A stretch of 64,000 nucleotides of DNA from Hydrogenovibrio sp. 3SP14C1 (GTDB taxonomy: Bacteria > Pseudomonadota > Gammaproteobacteria > Thiomicrospirales > Thiomicrospiraceae): positions 62,001 to 126,000 of the forward strand of contig NZ_JARTLM010000006.1 of the NCBI RefSeq assembly GCF_029625905.1, read 5' to 3'. Position numbers and translations under genes: made by a program. Below, piece by piece: positions 26,293 to 34,826 of the stretch (its first letter is position 1; each line of letters opens with the position of its first letter). Below the pieces are notes generated by a model, which ran no database searches, was not told the DNA's origin, and saw only the letters and a list, made by a program, of their open reading frames with translations.

Positions 26293-27489
26293 ATGACGTT
26301 ATCCCCTTTACAGCAATATGGCTTGGTCACGGCCAATTACTGGGCGTTTACCGTTACCGATGGTGCGATTCGAATGCTGGTGTTGTTGTATTTTCACCAG
26401 TTGGGTTACAGCCCGCTCGAAATCGCTTTGTTGTTTGTGTTTTATGAGTTCTTCGGCATTGTCACCAATCTGTTCGGTGGCTGGTTAGGCGCTCGATTAG
26501 GCTTGAATGTCACCATGAATTTAGGCTTGGGATTACAGATCATTGCTTTGATGATGTTGACGGTTTCTCCGGAATGGTTGACGGTGGCTTATGTGATGGC
26601 CGCGCAAGCTTTGTCAGGCATCGCGAAAGACTTGAATAAGATGTCGGCCAAAAGTTCGGTGAAGAGTCTGGCCTCGGAAGCAACCGGGCAGCTGTATCGC
26701 TGGGTGGCTCTCCTAACTGGCTCTAAAAATGCCTTGAAAGGGGTTGGCTTTTTTGTCGGAGCCGCCTTGTTAGGGGCGGTCGGTTTTGTAAATGCATTGT
26801 ATGTATTGACCGCCTTGATTGTGATTCCGCTAATCTTTTCGTTACTTTGGTTGGATGGGTCGATTGGTAAGGCGAAGAACAAACCGAAATTTCGAGAAGT
26901 TTTTTCTAAGTCATCGGCCATCAATTGGTTATCTGGTGCGCGTTTCTTTTTGTTTGGCGCACGGGATGTCTGGTTTGTGGTTGCCTTGCCGGTCTATTTG
27001 CAGGCGGTTTTAGGCTGGTCTCATACCGCGGTCGGCGCATTTATGGCCAGTTGGATCATCGGTTATGGAATGGTGCAGGCGTTTGCACCGGCGTTGACGG
27101 GGCGAGGAAAAGGGCAGGCGAACCCGACACAGCAAACCGCAATGAAGCTGGCGTTGATGCTGGCGTTGGTGCCGGTCACTATCGGATTGCTGTTGTCTTT
27201 TTCACCGACGTTTGTGGTGGTCTTTGGGCTGCTGGTGTTCGGTGTGGTGTTTGCGTTGAACTCTTCGGTGCATTCTTATTTGATTGTGTCTTACGCGGAT
27301 GCCGATGGCACGTCTAAAGATGTCGGGTTTTACTATATGGCCAACGCAGCCGGGCGTTTAATCGGCACGATTTTGTCGGGTTGGTTGTATCAAGTCGCAG
27401 GGTTGGAAGCCACTTTGTGGGTCTCGAGCTTGTTTGTGATTCTAGCAGCCTTATTGGTTTTGAAAGCGAAACCGGTACAAACCGTTTAG
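26293..27489 (+). CDS. arsJ: ArsJ, organoarsenical (1-arseno-3-phosphoglycerate) efflux MFS permease
   Basis: 398 residues, about 11-12 membrane helices, major facilitator fold. The start (YGLVTANYWAFTVTDGAIRMLVLLYFHQLGYSP) and AKDLNKMSAKSSVK are typical of ArsJ. Together with the adjacent GAPDH it forms the known two-gene arsenate pathway that needs neither ArsC nor ArsB, neither of which is seen in this window. It is the last gene of the unit and is followed by CCAGGCCTGG copy 7. Confidence 0.93.
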   Translation: MTLSPLQQYGLVTANYWAFTVTDGAIRMLVLLYFHQLGYSPLEIALLFVFYEFFGIVTNLFGGWLGARLGLNVTMNLGLGLQIIALMMLTVSPEWLTVAYVMAAQALSGIAKDLNKMSAKSSVKSLASEATGQLYRWVALLTGSKNALKGVGFFVGAALLGAVGFVNALYVLTALIVIPLIFSLLWLDGSIGKAKNKPKFREVFSKSSAINWLSGARFFLFGARDVWFVVALPVYLQAVLGWSHTAVGAFMASWIIGYGMVQAFAPALTGRGKGQANPTQQTAMKLALMLALVPVTIGLLLSFSPTFVVVFGLLVFGVVFALNSSVHSYLIVSYADADGTSKDVGFYYMANAAGRLIGTILSGWLYQVAGLEATLWVSSLFVILAALLVLKAKPVQTV

Positions 27490-27510
27490 AATAGAGACAG
27501 TCATGAATGA

Positions 27511-27534
27511 AAAAATAGCCAGGCCTGGCTAATT
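27511..27534. terminator. Hairpin on CCAGGCCTGG (copy 7) after arsJ
   Basis: Core 27519-27528 with aaaaatag on the left and ctaatttt on the right, 22 bp after the arsJ stop and just before folM. It is a plausible intrinsic terminator of the ars operon with one imperfect arm position. Confidence 0.65.
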
Positions 27535-27561
27535 TTGGAACCGCTTAAGAAAGGAAACCAT

Positions 27562-28260
27562 GTGATCTCGGATGCGATTTTAATCACAGGAGCAGGGCAG
27601 CGCATTGGCGAATACCTTGCGCAACAGTTTTTAGCGCAGCATCAGCCTGTTGTTTTTACTTATCGAACCGAGCGCCCCGCGGTTGACGCGTTAGAAGCGC
27701 AGGGCGCGCTGGGGTTTCAAGTGGATTTTACTCAGCCAGACCAGTTGACGCAGTTCTTGCAAGATTTGCCGCAACAGGTCGCCAGTCTAAGAGCGGTGAT
27801 TCATAATGCGTCTTTATGGTTGCCGGATTCTAAAATTGAAGCAGCCGACATGCTATCGGACTTGATGACGGTGCATGTCACCGCACCGTATCAAATCAAT
27901 CAGGCCTGCGCGCCCTTATTACGAAAAAGCCAAGCAGCGGTAACCGATATCATCGCGCTGTCGGATGCAAAGGTGAGCAAAGGGCACGCTGACTATGCGG
28001 GATACTTAGCTTCCAAAGCCGGGCTGGAGTCGTTAACCTTGTCGTTTGCCAAAGCGTTTGCGCCGAACATTAAAGTGAATACGATTGCGCCAGGTCTGGT
28101 TATTTTTAATGAAGGGGATTCTGAGGCGTATAAAAAAGCACGCTTGGCCGAAAGTGCCATTCCGGTTGAACCGGGCATGGATTCGATTTGGCAAGCCGTG
28201 CAGTTCTTGATGAACAGCCCGAATGCCACCGGTTCAACCGTGTCTCTTGAACCGTTATAA
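27562..28260 (+). CDS. folM: Dihydromonapterin/dihydrofolate reductase FolM-like SDR
   Basis: 232 residues. I chose the GTG at 27562 because AAAGGA lies eight bases before it and the product begins MISDAILITGAGQRIGEYLA; an upstream in-frame TTG at 27535 overlaps the arsJ terminator. Short-chain dehydrogenase fold: GAGQRIG cofactor loop, NAS, and YAGYLASKAGLE (catalytic Tyr-x3-Lys). FolM makes tetrahydromonapterin and can reduce dihydrofolate. The C-terminus (NATGSTVSLEPL) is repeated in diverged form at 32239-32307 beyond the restriction-modification cassette, so this 3' end may be the one that arrived with the cassette. Confidence 0.82.
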   Translation: MISDAILITGAGQRIGEYLAQQFLAQHQPVVFTYRTERPAVDALEAQGALGFQVDFTQPDQLTQFLQDLPQQVASLRAVIHNASLWLPDSKIEAADMLSDLMTVHVTAPYQINQACAPLLRKSQAAVTDIIALSDAKVSKGHADYAGYLASKAGLESLTLSFAKAFAPNIKVNTIAPGLVIFNEGDSEAYKKARLAESAIPVEPGMDSIWQAVQFLMNSPNATGSTVSLEPL

Positions 28261-28368
28261 GCAGTAGCATTTTTTCTGCGACCAACTTTGATTACACTTA
28301 GTTTTACTGATATCGTATTTTTTGGTAAGTTACATTATAAATTATCCAAAAAAACAGGAGATTACACG

Positions 28369-28611
28369 ATGGGAACTAAAGAATATTTTTCTCAAAAGAT
28401 GTCGTTAGATAATGAACCTAGAGTTAAGTGTAAGCCTCAATGGGTTGAAGTTTTAGATAACCATTCGATACCGGAAATTTTAATTGGCCCAGTTGATGCG
28501 CCTTATGAAGGACGCAGAGCCACGTTTAATGATTGGAAACAGTTTGAGCGTTTTGTAGAAGACCTTAATACATTGAGAAATCGACTTGCTCCAATTCATA
28601 CCAAGCGATAA
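28369..28611 (+). CDS. Unrecognised 80-residue protein in the defence cassette
   Basis: Starts at the ATG at 28369 with a CAGGAG ribosome site; upstream in-frame codons give an unlikely extension. 80 residues, soluble, charged (MGTKEYFSQKMSL, then PEILIGPVDAPYEGRRATFNDW). No family recognised. It is convergent with the FRG gene, four bases apart, and lies inside the segment bounded by the folM 3' repeat, so it is probably part of the acquired cassette. Confidence 0.6.
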   Translation: MGTKEYFSQKMSLDNEPRVKCKPQWVEVLDNHSIPEILIGPVDAPYEGRRATFNDWKQFERFVEDLNTLRNRLAPIHTKR

Positions 28612-28614
28612 TTA

Positions 28615-29388
28615 CTATTTCGCATAAGTCATTAAATAGAATGCGTTTATTGACTCGTCCTTAATTAAATCAAATTGTGAATTTTTTGCATCCGCCGCGA
28701 TACCACCAATCCCTGGATAAATAAAGCTGGTTGAAACGCCAAGCGTTCTTAATACTCTCCGCAACTTAGGCTTTAATTTTCTGCTAAAAGTAATTTTTTG
28801 TAACCCTTCCATGTTTAAAGGCTCAAACGGATTTGGTGAACATGCAAATACCGATTGTTGGTTTAAATAACGGCGATCCGTATATTTGGGTCTTACAAAT
28901 AAGGCGTTTCCAAGATGTCTAACGGTTGACATTTTGGGTGGATTAACGTAGTTAGCAGTATATGGGCTAAACAGCTCGTATTTGTCTTGGATTGAAGCTT
29001 GGGTGTAATAGATAAGCCCATCTTTATCATCGTATTGCTCAATAGCAAAATATAGCGCGACTAATGGATTGGTTGACCAATCCAGCAAACGAGTTGGCAG
29101 ACCATAGTGCTGCGCCAGAAATAACCACTCCCAGTCCGTTTCTGGTGTCTTGTCCAGCTCGGCGGCGGCAAGGCGCTTGAACTCATCCATAATCAAACGC
29201 TCTAAAGTTTCGATGCCGTTTTTCGCATGTTTTTCAGTAGTTCGGCCAATCGAGGGTTTTAAATCGTATTCGCTGTCAGCGGCACCTCTAAAAACCAAAC
29301 TAGCGGATGCTTCTGTGTTTAAAAACCTAGTTGAGTAGTCCAGCCAGAAGCTATCGAAGTCTTGAAAATCGCAGGATTTTTCAGTCAT
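28615..29388 (-). CDS. FRG-domain protein
   Basis: 257 residues. FRG family landmarks: LVFRGAADSEYDLKPSIGR near the N-terminus, and QHYGLPTRLLDWSTNPLVALYFA in the middle. FRG proteins are frequent in phage-defence neighbourhoods and have no firmly assigned biochemical activity to my knowledge. The start lies four bases after the stop of the MmeI-like enzyme gene (29393), so the two are made from one transcript. The role may be an effector or accessory to the restriction-modification enzyme (inference). Confidence 0.85.
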   Translation of the reverse strand: MTEKSCDFQDFDSFWLDYSTRFLNTEASASLVFRGAADSEYDLKPSIGRTTEKHAKNGIETLERLIMDEFKRLAAAELDKTPETDWEWLFLAQHYGLPTRLLDWSTNPLVALYFAIEQYDDKDGLIYYTQASIQDKYELFSPYTANYVNPPKMSTVRHLGNALFVRPKYTDRRYLNQQSVFACSPNPFEPLNMEGLQKITFSRKLKPKLRRVLRTLGVSTSFIYPGIGGIAADAKNSQFDLIKDESINAFYLMTYAK

Positions 29389-29392
29389 TGTT

Positions 29393-32128
29393 TTAAGCCT
29401 GTTTTATCAGTTGTTGGTATAGCTCGAACAGGTGTTTGACACGGTCAAGTGGGGTTTTGAAGCCTTTTGAGTTGTAGAGTTTATCGACGGCTTTATCCAG
29501 CGCTTTATGAGCTTTGCGCAGGGCGGGCGGCATTAAATCCGGGTCGTAGAGGTCGGCGCGGCTGGTGGTTGGGTCTTTATCGAATTCCGCTTGACGCGCG
29601 TCCAACACCGCTTGCGCCATTTTTTCGATTTGCGCTTTTTGCTGGTTATTGGTTTGCGGCCAAGGGAAATTGTTATACACCAGTTTGGCGGAATATTGAT
29701 AATCGCTTTTTAAGCGTCCCGTAACCGTTCGCACCCAGTCCATATGTATCTGGCTAGTTAATATGCCAAATTCATACTTGGTGGCATTGGGAATCATTTG
29801 CAACTTATTGCTGGCAATTATTTCGGGGGTGAAGTAACCGATAGGAATATATTCTCTACGTTCAGAGGAAACTTCTGGAATCACTAAGTAGTTAGATTGT
29901 GGTTGGCGAATTTCATCAAATAGCCAAGGTGTTTCGGCTTTTTTGCGGGTTGCAGCTTTAGTGCTTGCTAAACGCATTTGTTTAACGGCATCAATACGTT
30001 GTTTGATTTCCGGTATTTGCATTAGCTCACGCAGTTCTTTGGTGCTGGCATTCGCCAGCCATAAACAATAACGCTCGCCATTATTTAAAAATTCAACTGA
30101 GCCCAACATAGGTTTAATCCAATTAACCATGTCCGGTTGTTTGGCTAATAAGTCATTTTTTTCTTCGGGCGTTAAAAGTAAATTGCCACCATCAGTCGGT
30201 TGGCTACCTTTGGTCATAATTGACACATTACAAATGGGTTTAGTTCGATTGCCAACAACCAGGTTGGGCGCGTCAATTAAATAAGGATTTATGTTTTCAA
30301 CTTGAATTCTGTTAGGCTCTCCTTTGATATTTGGGTAGTCATAAAGCCATTTTTCAGCACAATCAAAATGGGCAAAACCAACAATAATGCAATGCACCGC
30401 CGCTTTGCCTTTGGCATCGTTCTCCCAAGCAAAAGTGCGATGGGCAAAATTGATTTTAATGCCCAACTCCAGCATCGGTTGCCAGAGTATGCTGGCTTGT
30501 TCACCCATACTAATCGAATTGGTAGATACTAGGCCTGCTTGTATGTGAGTATTGACGCTAAACTGGGCAGCTTTGTAAAACCAACTGGCAACAAAATCTA
30601 ACTTTTTGAAACTAGCTGAACCTTTAAATACCTTTTCTTGAGATGCGGTTTGTTCTGGTTTTCGATAGACATAACCCACAAAGGGCGGATTGCCAATAAT
30701 ATAATTCAGTTTTTGCGGTTCAATCACTTGCGCCCAATCCAGTTCCAATGCATTGTCGTGATGAATATTGGCGTGTTCTTTTAGCGGTAATAAATCCGGT
30801 TCTTCACCAAAAGTTTTGGCGAATTCGACATTCATTTGGTGCTGTGTCAGCCACATCGCGACTTCGGCAATGCGTGCTGGCCATTCGTCGATTTCAATGC
30901 CGTAAAAATTATTCAACGGAATGCCGGGTTGAATTTCTAACCCGAGCGCCATTGAACCGCCGTGTTGTGCGTGCAAGACTTTGAGTTCCAAACGGCGCAG
31001 TTCACGATACGTAATAATCAAGAAATTGCCGCACCCGCACGCCGGATCTAAGAAACTGAGCGAACGCAGCTTTTGGGTGAACTCAATCAGGCGTTGATTG
31101 CGCTTTTTCAGTTGTTTGAGCGTGAGAATATCGTCGAGTTCGTTTTTTAAATCGGTCAGAAACAGCGGTTCAATCACTTTTTGGATGTTGAGTTCGCTGG
31201 TGTAGTGCGCGCCTAAATTGCGGCGTGCCTGTTTGTCCATAATGCTTTGAAACAAGCTGCCAAACACCGCCGGGCTGATGTCTTTCCAGTTGAAATAGCA
31301 GCACTCAATCAGCTGGGTGCGCATTTCGGCATCAAAGCTGGGCATGTCGATACGTTCGCGGAATAAATGGCCGTTTACATAAGGGAATTCGGCTTGTTCG
31401 TCGGGCAGGTTTTTATTGCGCTGGTCGTAAGGTTTGTCGAGCACTTGGAAAATTTTCTGCAAATGCAACTCGGTGTCGTGACCGGTGTCAGCGGTAAACC
31501 GTAATAAGTAGCGAATGAATTGGCGCGGGTTAAAGACGCCGGTGTCTTCGGCGAACATACAAAACAAAATGCGCACCATAAACACTTGCAAATCGTGACC
31601 TGCGTAGCCACTTTGTTCCAATGAGTCGTGCAGTTGTCCGAGTAACAAAGCCGCGCGTTCGTTGAGTTCGTACTCGGTGATGTCTTGCATTTCCTTACCG
31701 AGCATAAAGCTGAATAAATCCAGGTTGTCGGCTAGGTCGGCCAGTTGGATGGTGTAATCGCGTTTGTGGTCAAGATCATAAATTTTGAAGGTATTGAGGT
31801 CGCACACCATCACATATCTGGGCAAGTCTTCATCTTTAAGACCTCTGAAATAGCCAATGCCTTGCTGGTAAGCTTTTTCAAGATTTTGGCCTTGCGATTT
31901 CATCTCTACCAGTAGCACGCCCGGCCAGAATAAATCGATGCGTTTGGTGCCTTTTTCATCCACTTTGACCGGGAGTTCAAAGCTGGCAACACGGCGCCGA
32001 GGAATGCCGAAAATAGCAAAAAAATCATTCAGAAAACTTTGTGATTCAGCGTTTTCTTTGTAGGCTTCGGTATAAGTTTGTACAAATTTGTGCGCGTTGG
32101 TGCGCATATCGCGGATGGAAAGAGGCAT
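29393..32128 (-). CDS. MmeI-like type IIL restriction-modification enzyme
   Basis: 911 residues combining nuclease, adenine methyltransferase and target recognition in one chain. An N-terminal PD-(D/E)xK-type site reads D65...E75-M-K77 (RIDLFWPGVLLVEMKS). A helical connector follows. The SAM motif LDPACGCGNFL is at about 360-370, IEIDEWPA at 411, and the N6-adenine methyltransferase motif NPPF at 480-483. Residues after about 620 would hold the target-recognition domain. Type IIL enzymes methylate one strand and cut about 20 bp away. All motifs look intact. It is the first gene of an operon with the FRG gene, inserted downstream of folM. Confidence 0.88.
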   Translation of the reverse strand: MPLSIRDMRTNAHKFVQTYTEAYKENAESQSFLNDFFAIFGIPRRRVASFELPVKVDEKGTKRIDLFWPGVLLVEMKSQGQNLEKAYQQGIGYFRGLKDEDLPRYVMVCDLNTFKIYDLDHKRDYTIQLADLADNLDLFSFMLGKEMQDITEYELNERAALLLGQLHDSLEQSGYAGHDLQVFMVRILFCMFAEDTGVFNPRQFIRYLLRFTADTGHDTELHLQKIFQVLDKPYDQRNKNLPDEQAEFPYVNGHLFRERIDMPSFDAEMRTQLIECCYFNWKDISPAVFGSLFQSIMDKQARRNLGAHYTSELNIQKVIEPLFLTDLKNELDDILTLKQLKKRNQRLIEFTQKLRSLSFLDPACGCGNFLIITYRELRRLELKVLHAQHGGSMALGLEIQPGIPLNNFYGIEIDEWPARIAEVAMWLTQHQMNVEFAKTFGEEPDLLPLKEHANIHHDNALELDWAQVIEPQKLNYIIGNPPFVGYVYRKPEQTASQEKVFKGSASFKKLDFVASWFYKAAQFSVNTHIQAGLVSTNSISMGEQASILWQPMLELGIKINFAHRTFAWENDAKGKAAVHCIIVGFAHFDCAEKWLYDYPNIKGEPNRIQVENINPYLIDAPNLVVGNRTKPICNVSIMTKGSQPTDGGNLLLTPEEKNDLLAKQPDMVNWIKPMLGSVEFLNNGERYCLWLANASTKELRELMQIPEIKQRIDAVKQMRLASTKAATRKKAETPWLFDEIRQPQSNYLVIPEVSSERREYIPIGYFTPEIIASNKLQMIPNATKYEFGILTSQIHMDWVRTVTGRLKSDYQYSAKLVYNNFPWPQTNNQQKAQIEKMAQAVLDARQAEFDKDPTTSRADLYDPDLMPPALRKAHKALDKAVDKLYNSKGFKTPLDRVKHLFELYQQLIKQA

Positions 32129-32223
32129 CTTTTATTTATTTAATCTTTATTGGGTTGTCTATAAAATTCCGTCAATCTTAACGGTATATGCTTTGTTTTG
32201 GTAGGTTTTTTACGAATAAATAC

Positions 32224-32233
32224 CCAGGCCTGG
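32224..32233. repeat. CCAGGCCTGG palindrome, copy 8, at the right edge of the cassette
   Basis: Exact copy extended to ACCCAGGCCTGGGT, flanked by aaat and gtttta. It lies between the restriction-modification gene and the folM 3' remnant. Confidence 0.9.
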
Positions 32234-32238
32234 GTGTT

Positions 32239-32307
32239 TTAATGATTTGCCCGAATGCCACCGGTTCCACTGTGTCACTCGGGCAATTACAACACGAAAC
32301 GTTTTAG
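32239..32307 (+). pseudogene. Remnant of a second folM 3' end
   Basis: Reading from 32239 the plus strand gives LMICPNATGSTVSLGQLQHETF then TAG. folM ends LMNSPNATGSTVSLEPL. The 19 bases 32249-32267 are identical to 28217-28235. The next differences (TCA/TCC, ACC/ACT, TCT/TCA, CTT/CTC) are all synonymous until the termini diverge. This is the expected trace of a homologous folM allele whose 5' part is missing, on the far side of the restriction-modification/FRG cassette. Confidence 0.8.
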
Positions 32308-32309
32308 CG

Positions 32310-33446
32310 TTATTGACCAAATTCGTCAGAGAGCTTTTTCTCTAATTGGTCGGCTAACTTGGCTTGTAAAGCACGTTCTTCTTTATCTGCTTCGGCGTCA
32401 AAGCCATCTCTTTCCGGCCAGCCACGCGTCTGCTGCAAAATGATTTGCGTTAGCGCCGTGGTATGGTCATCGCGATCATTCAAGGCTGGAATGTAACTGA
32501 ACTTTTCCCCACCGGCTTCTTCGAAATACTCGCGGTTTTCTTGATCAATTTCTTCAATGGTTTCTAAACAATCGGCCGAGAAGCCCGGGCAGATGACCTG
32601 TAAGTGCTTGACACCTTTATCAGGCAGGCCTTTTAAGGTCGCATCGGTATAGGGTTTCACCCATTCTTCCTTACCGAATAAAGATTGGAATGTCACCATG
32701 TATTGGTCCGAGTTGAGTCCAAGCTCTTCTGCGACCAAACGAGAAGTGGCGCGACATTCGCACGGGTAAGGGTCGCCATTGTCAAAATATCGTTGCGGGA
32801 TACCGTGATAAGACATGACCAGTAAATCCGGTTTGCCATGTTCTGCCTGATGTTCGCGAATGCTGTTGGCGAGGGCTTTTATGTAGGCGGGGTGCTTGTG
32901 GTAGTTACGCACAAAGCGTAATTCTGGGATCCAGCGCCACTGTTGTAATTCGGCTGATACCGCATCAAAGGTGGAGGCGGTGGTCGCGCCGGCATATTGT
33001 GGATAAAGTGGCACAATGATTAAACGCTGCACATTGCGATCTTGCAAGGATTTCAAAGCATCCGCAATAGAAGGGTTGCCATAACGCATGCCCAGTGCGA
33101 ATTCGACTCGGCCTGAAAAATGGGCGCGTACTTTTTCTTCAGTATCAGCCAGCTGGCGATTACTGATGTCTAATAAAGGCGATCCGTCACCATATTTCCC
33201 CCAAACTTCTTGGTACGCTTCGGCCGATTTAGCGGGACGCGTGTTGAGGATGATTAAATTCAGAATTAATTTCCAAAGCCATCTGGCTGGCGGCGGCTCG
33301 ACCACTCTTGGGTCCATTAAAAATTCTTTTAGATAAGGTTTCAGCGCCTCTTTGGTGGGCGCGTCCGGCGTGCCCAGATTGGTGATGAGAACGCCGACAG
33401 CGGGTTCAGAACCATGTTGATAGGCGGTATAGTTTTTGTATTCCAT
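32310..33446 (-). CDS. hemH: Ferrochelatase
   Basis: 378 residues. Inserts Fe(II) into protoporphyrin IX, the last step of haem synthesis. Signature segments: GVLITNLGTPDAP, VWGKYGDGSPLL, MRYGNPSI, SYHGIPQRY with the metal-handling His, VTFQSLFGKEEW, and QVICPGFSADCLETIEEI. No membrane anchor. The stop lies 3 bp from the folM remnant stop (convergent). Confidence 0.96.
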   Translation of the reverse strand: MEYKNYTAYQHGSEPAVGVLITNLGTPDAPTKEALKPYLKEFLMDPRVVEPPPARWLWKLILNLIILNTRPAKSAEAYQEVWGKYGDGSPLLDISNRQLADTEEKVRAHFSGRVEFALGMRYGNPSIADALKSLQDRNVQRLIIVPLYPQYAGATTASTFDAVSAELQQWRWIPELRFVRNYHKHPAYIKALANSIREHQAEHGKPDLLVMSYHGIPQRYFDNGDPYPCECRATSRLVAEELGLNSDQYMVTFQSLFGKEEWVKPYTDATLKGLPDKGVKHLQVICPGFSADCLETIEEIDQENREYFEEAGGEKFSYIPALNDRDDHTTALTQIILQQTRGWPERDGFDAEADKEERALQAKLADQLEKKLSDEFGQ

Positions 33447-33559
33447 TATGGTATCCCAAAATAATTTTTGGCCATTTTAGACCGATTTGCGTGTCAGGTA
33501 AACTGCTCTGATGTATCCTAGTTTGTATTAAAACAGAATAATCAGAAAATTCTACATAT

Positions 33560-33578
33560 TTGTGCAATAATTGTACAA
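33560..33578 (+). promoter_or_regulatory. TTGTRCAA inverted repeats upstream of TudS-YbgA gene
   Basis: TTGTGCAA (33560-33567), three bases, then TTGTACAA (33571-33578). The second could double as a -35 (TTGTAC), with a weak -10 TATTGA 17 bp on. TGTACA-type sites are reported for CarH/LitR light-sensing regulators, which control photolyase-linked ybgA genes in other bacteria. The match here is suggestive only. Confidence 0.35.
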
Positions 33579-33624
33579 AACTTATTCAAAATGTATTGAA
33601 TGTCTTATGTTGAGGAGAATCAAT

Positions 33625-34623
33625 ATGCCTACATCCAATGTTGATCATACTATTTTTCCTAAGCTTAGAATCGCCGTTTCCGATTGTCTAAGAGGCACCG
33701 AGTGTCGTTACAATGGTGGGCATGCACAAGATGATTTTATTAATCATCATCTTGCCCCTTATGCTCAGTTCCTGCCTTTTTGTCCTGAAGCCCCTGTTTT
33801 GGGAACCCCGCGTGAAACGATTCGTCTTGTGAATATTGACGGTAATATCCGGGTAAGAGGTACTAAATCTGAAAATGATGTCACCGAAGGGATTCAAAGC
33901 TATAACCAGAAGATGATTCCGAAATTGCTCGAGCAGGGCGTAGATGGTGCAATTGTGAAATCACGGTCGCCCACCTGTGGCATGGAGCGCATCAAAGTTT
34001 ATCGCCCAACCGGAGAGTGGTATGGCTCACAAGATAAAATGGGTCAAGGGTTGTTTACGGCAGAACTGCAACAGCAAGCACCCCAGTTAGCCGTCGAAGA
34101 AGAAGGACGATTACAAGACGCTTGGCTGAGAGAAAATTTTATCGTACGCGTCTTTACGGCGGCGCGTTGGCGAGAATTTTTAGAGTCGAATCCAACCGTG
34201 CACGATTTGCAGGTTTTTCACCGAGATCATAAGTATCTGTTCCTTTCCAAGTCGGAATCGATTTATCGTGAAATGGGCCCGATCGTAGCGCAAGCTACCC
34301 CAGATAATTTAGACGTGCAGTTGGCGAGATATGAAGAAAAGCTTCATGCCCTTTTGGCATGCCGTTCCACCCGAGGAATGGTGATTAATGTGCTGGATCA
34401 TATTTACGGTTATTTCAAAAAACAGTTGATGGACGATGAAAAAGAACATTATCGAGAAACTTTGGAAGAGTTCCGTGATGGAATTGTCCCGTTGATTGCA
34501 GTGATCAAAGTGCTGCAACAATTTTTGAAGCATTACGGGTCAGACTATCTGGCAACACAGGTCTTTTTACAGCCATACCCGGCAGATTTGGCGTTGAGAT
34601 CTAACGTAACAGCGTATCGCTAA
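33625..34623 (+). CDS. TudS (DUF523)-YbgA (DUF1722) fusion protein
   Basis: 332 residues from the ATG at 33625, chosen for its GAGGAGA ribosome site over an upstream in-frame ATG at 33571. Residues about 10-150 are DUF523: SDCLRGTECRYNGGH and KSRSPTCGM supply the three cysteines that in TudS hold a [4Fe-4S] cluster for desulfuration of thiouracil. Residues about 180-310 are DUF1722/YbgA (HRDHKYLFLSKSESIYREMG, MDDEKEHYRETLEEFR). The combined form is common near photolyase genes, though none is adjacent here. The function of the YbgA half is unknown. Confidence 0.88.
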   Translation: MPTSNVDHTIFPKLRIAVSDCLRGTECRYNGGHAQDDFINHHLAPYAQFLPFCPEAPVLGTPRETIRLVNIDGNIRVRGTKSENDVTEGIQSYNQKMIPKLLEQGVDGAIVKSRSPTCGMERIKVYRPTGEWYGSQDKMGQGLFTAELQQQAPQLAVEEEGRLQDAWLRENFIVRVFTAARWREFLESNPTVHDLQVFHRDHKYLFLSKSESIYREMGPIVAQATPDNLDVQLARYEEKLHALLACRSTRGMVINVLDHIYGYFKKQLMDDEKEHYRETLEEFRDGIVPLIAVIKVLQQFLKHYGSDYLATQVFLQPYPADLALRSNVTAYR

Positions 34624-34730
34624 CGATACGAAGGTCGAACGAATACCCTTTAAAGAGAGCGCTGGCAGCTATTTGATTGATTTTTATTATAAAATACGAA
34701 AAAATAATGAGTATTTCGTTGTAAATTCTT

Positions 34731-34736
34731 TATAAT
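34731..34736 (+). promoter_or_regulatory. -10 element (TATAAT) for the cold-shock gene
   Basis: A consensus TATAAT lies 91 bp before the start codon, implying a leader of about 80 nt, as usual for cspA-type mRNAs. The -35 is not clear. Confidence 0.35.
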
Positions 34737-34826
34737 GGAATTGCTGAAGTTTATTAATACCCTAATTTTCTAGTAATTTTAAGGTGTTAGCTTTAGTTTT
34801 AATTATTTGTTAGTAAAGGAAAAAGC

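Noticed and set aside
27900..30541. Further AGGCCT-containing sites (27901, 30531, 32626, 45527, 46035, 54994)
   Set aside because: They match eight or fewer of the ten palindrome positions and lack the A/T flanks, so I did not count them as copies of the repeat.
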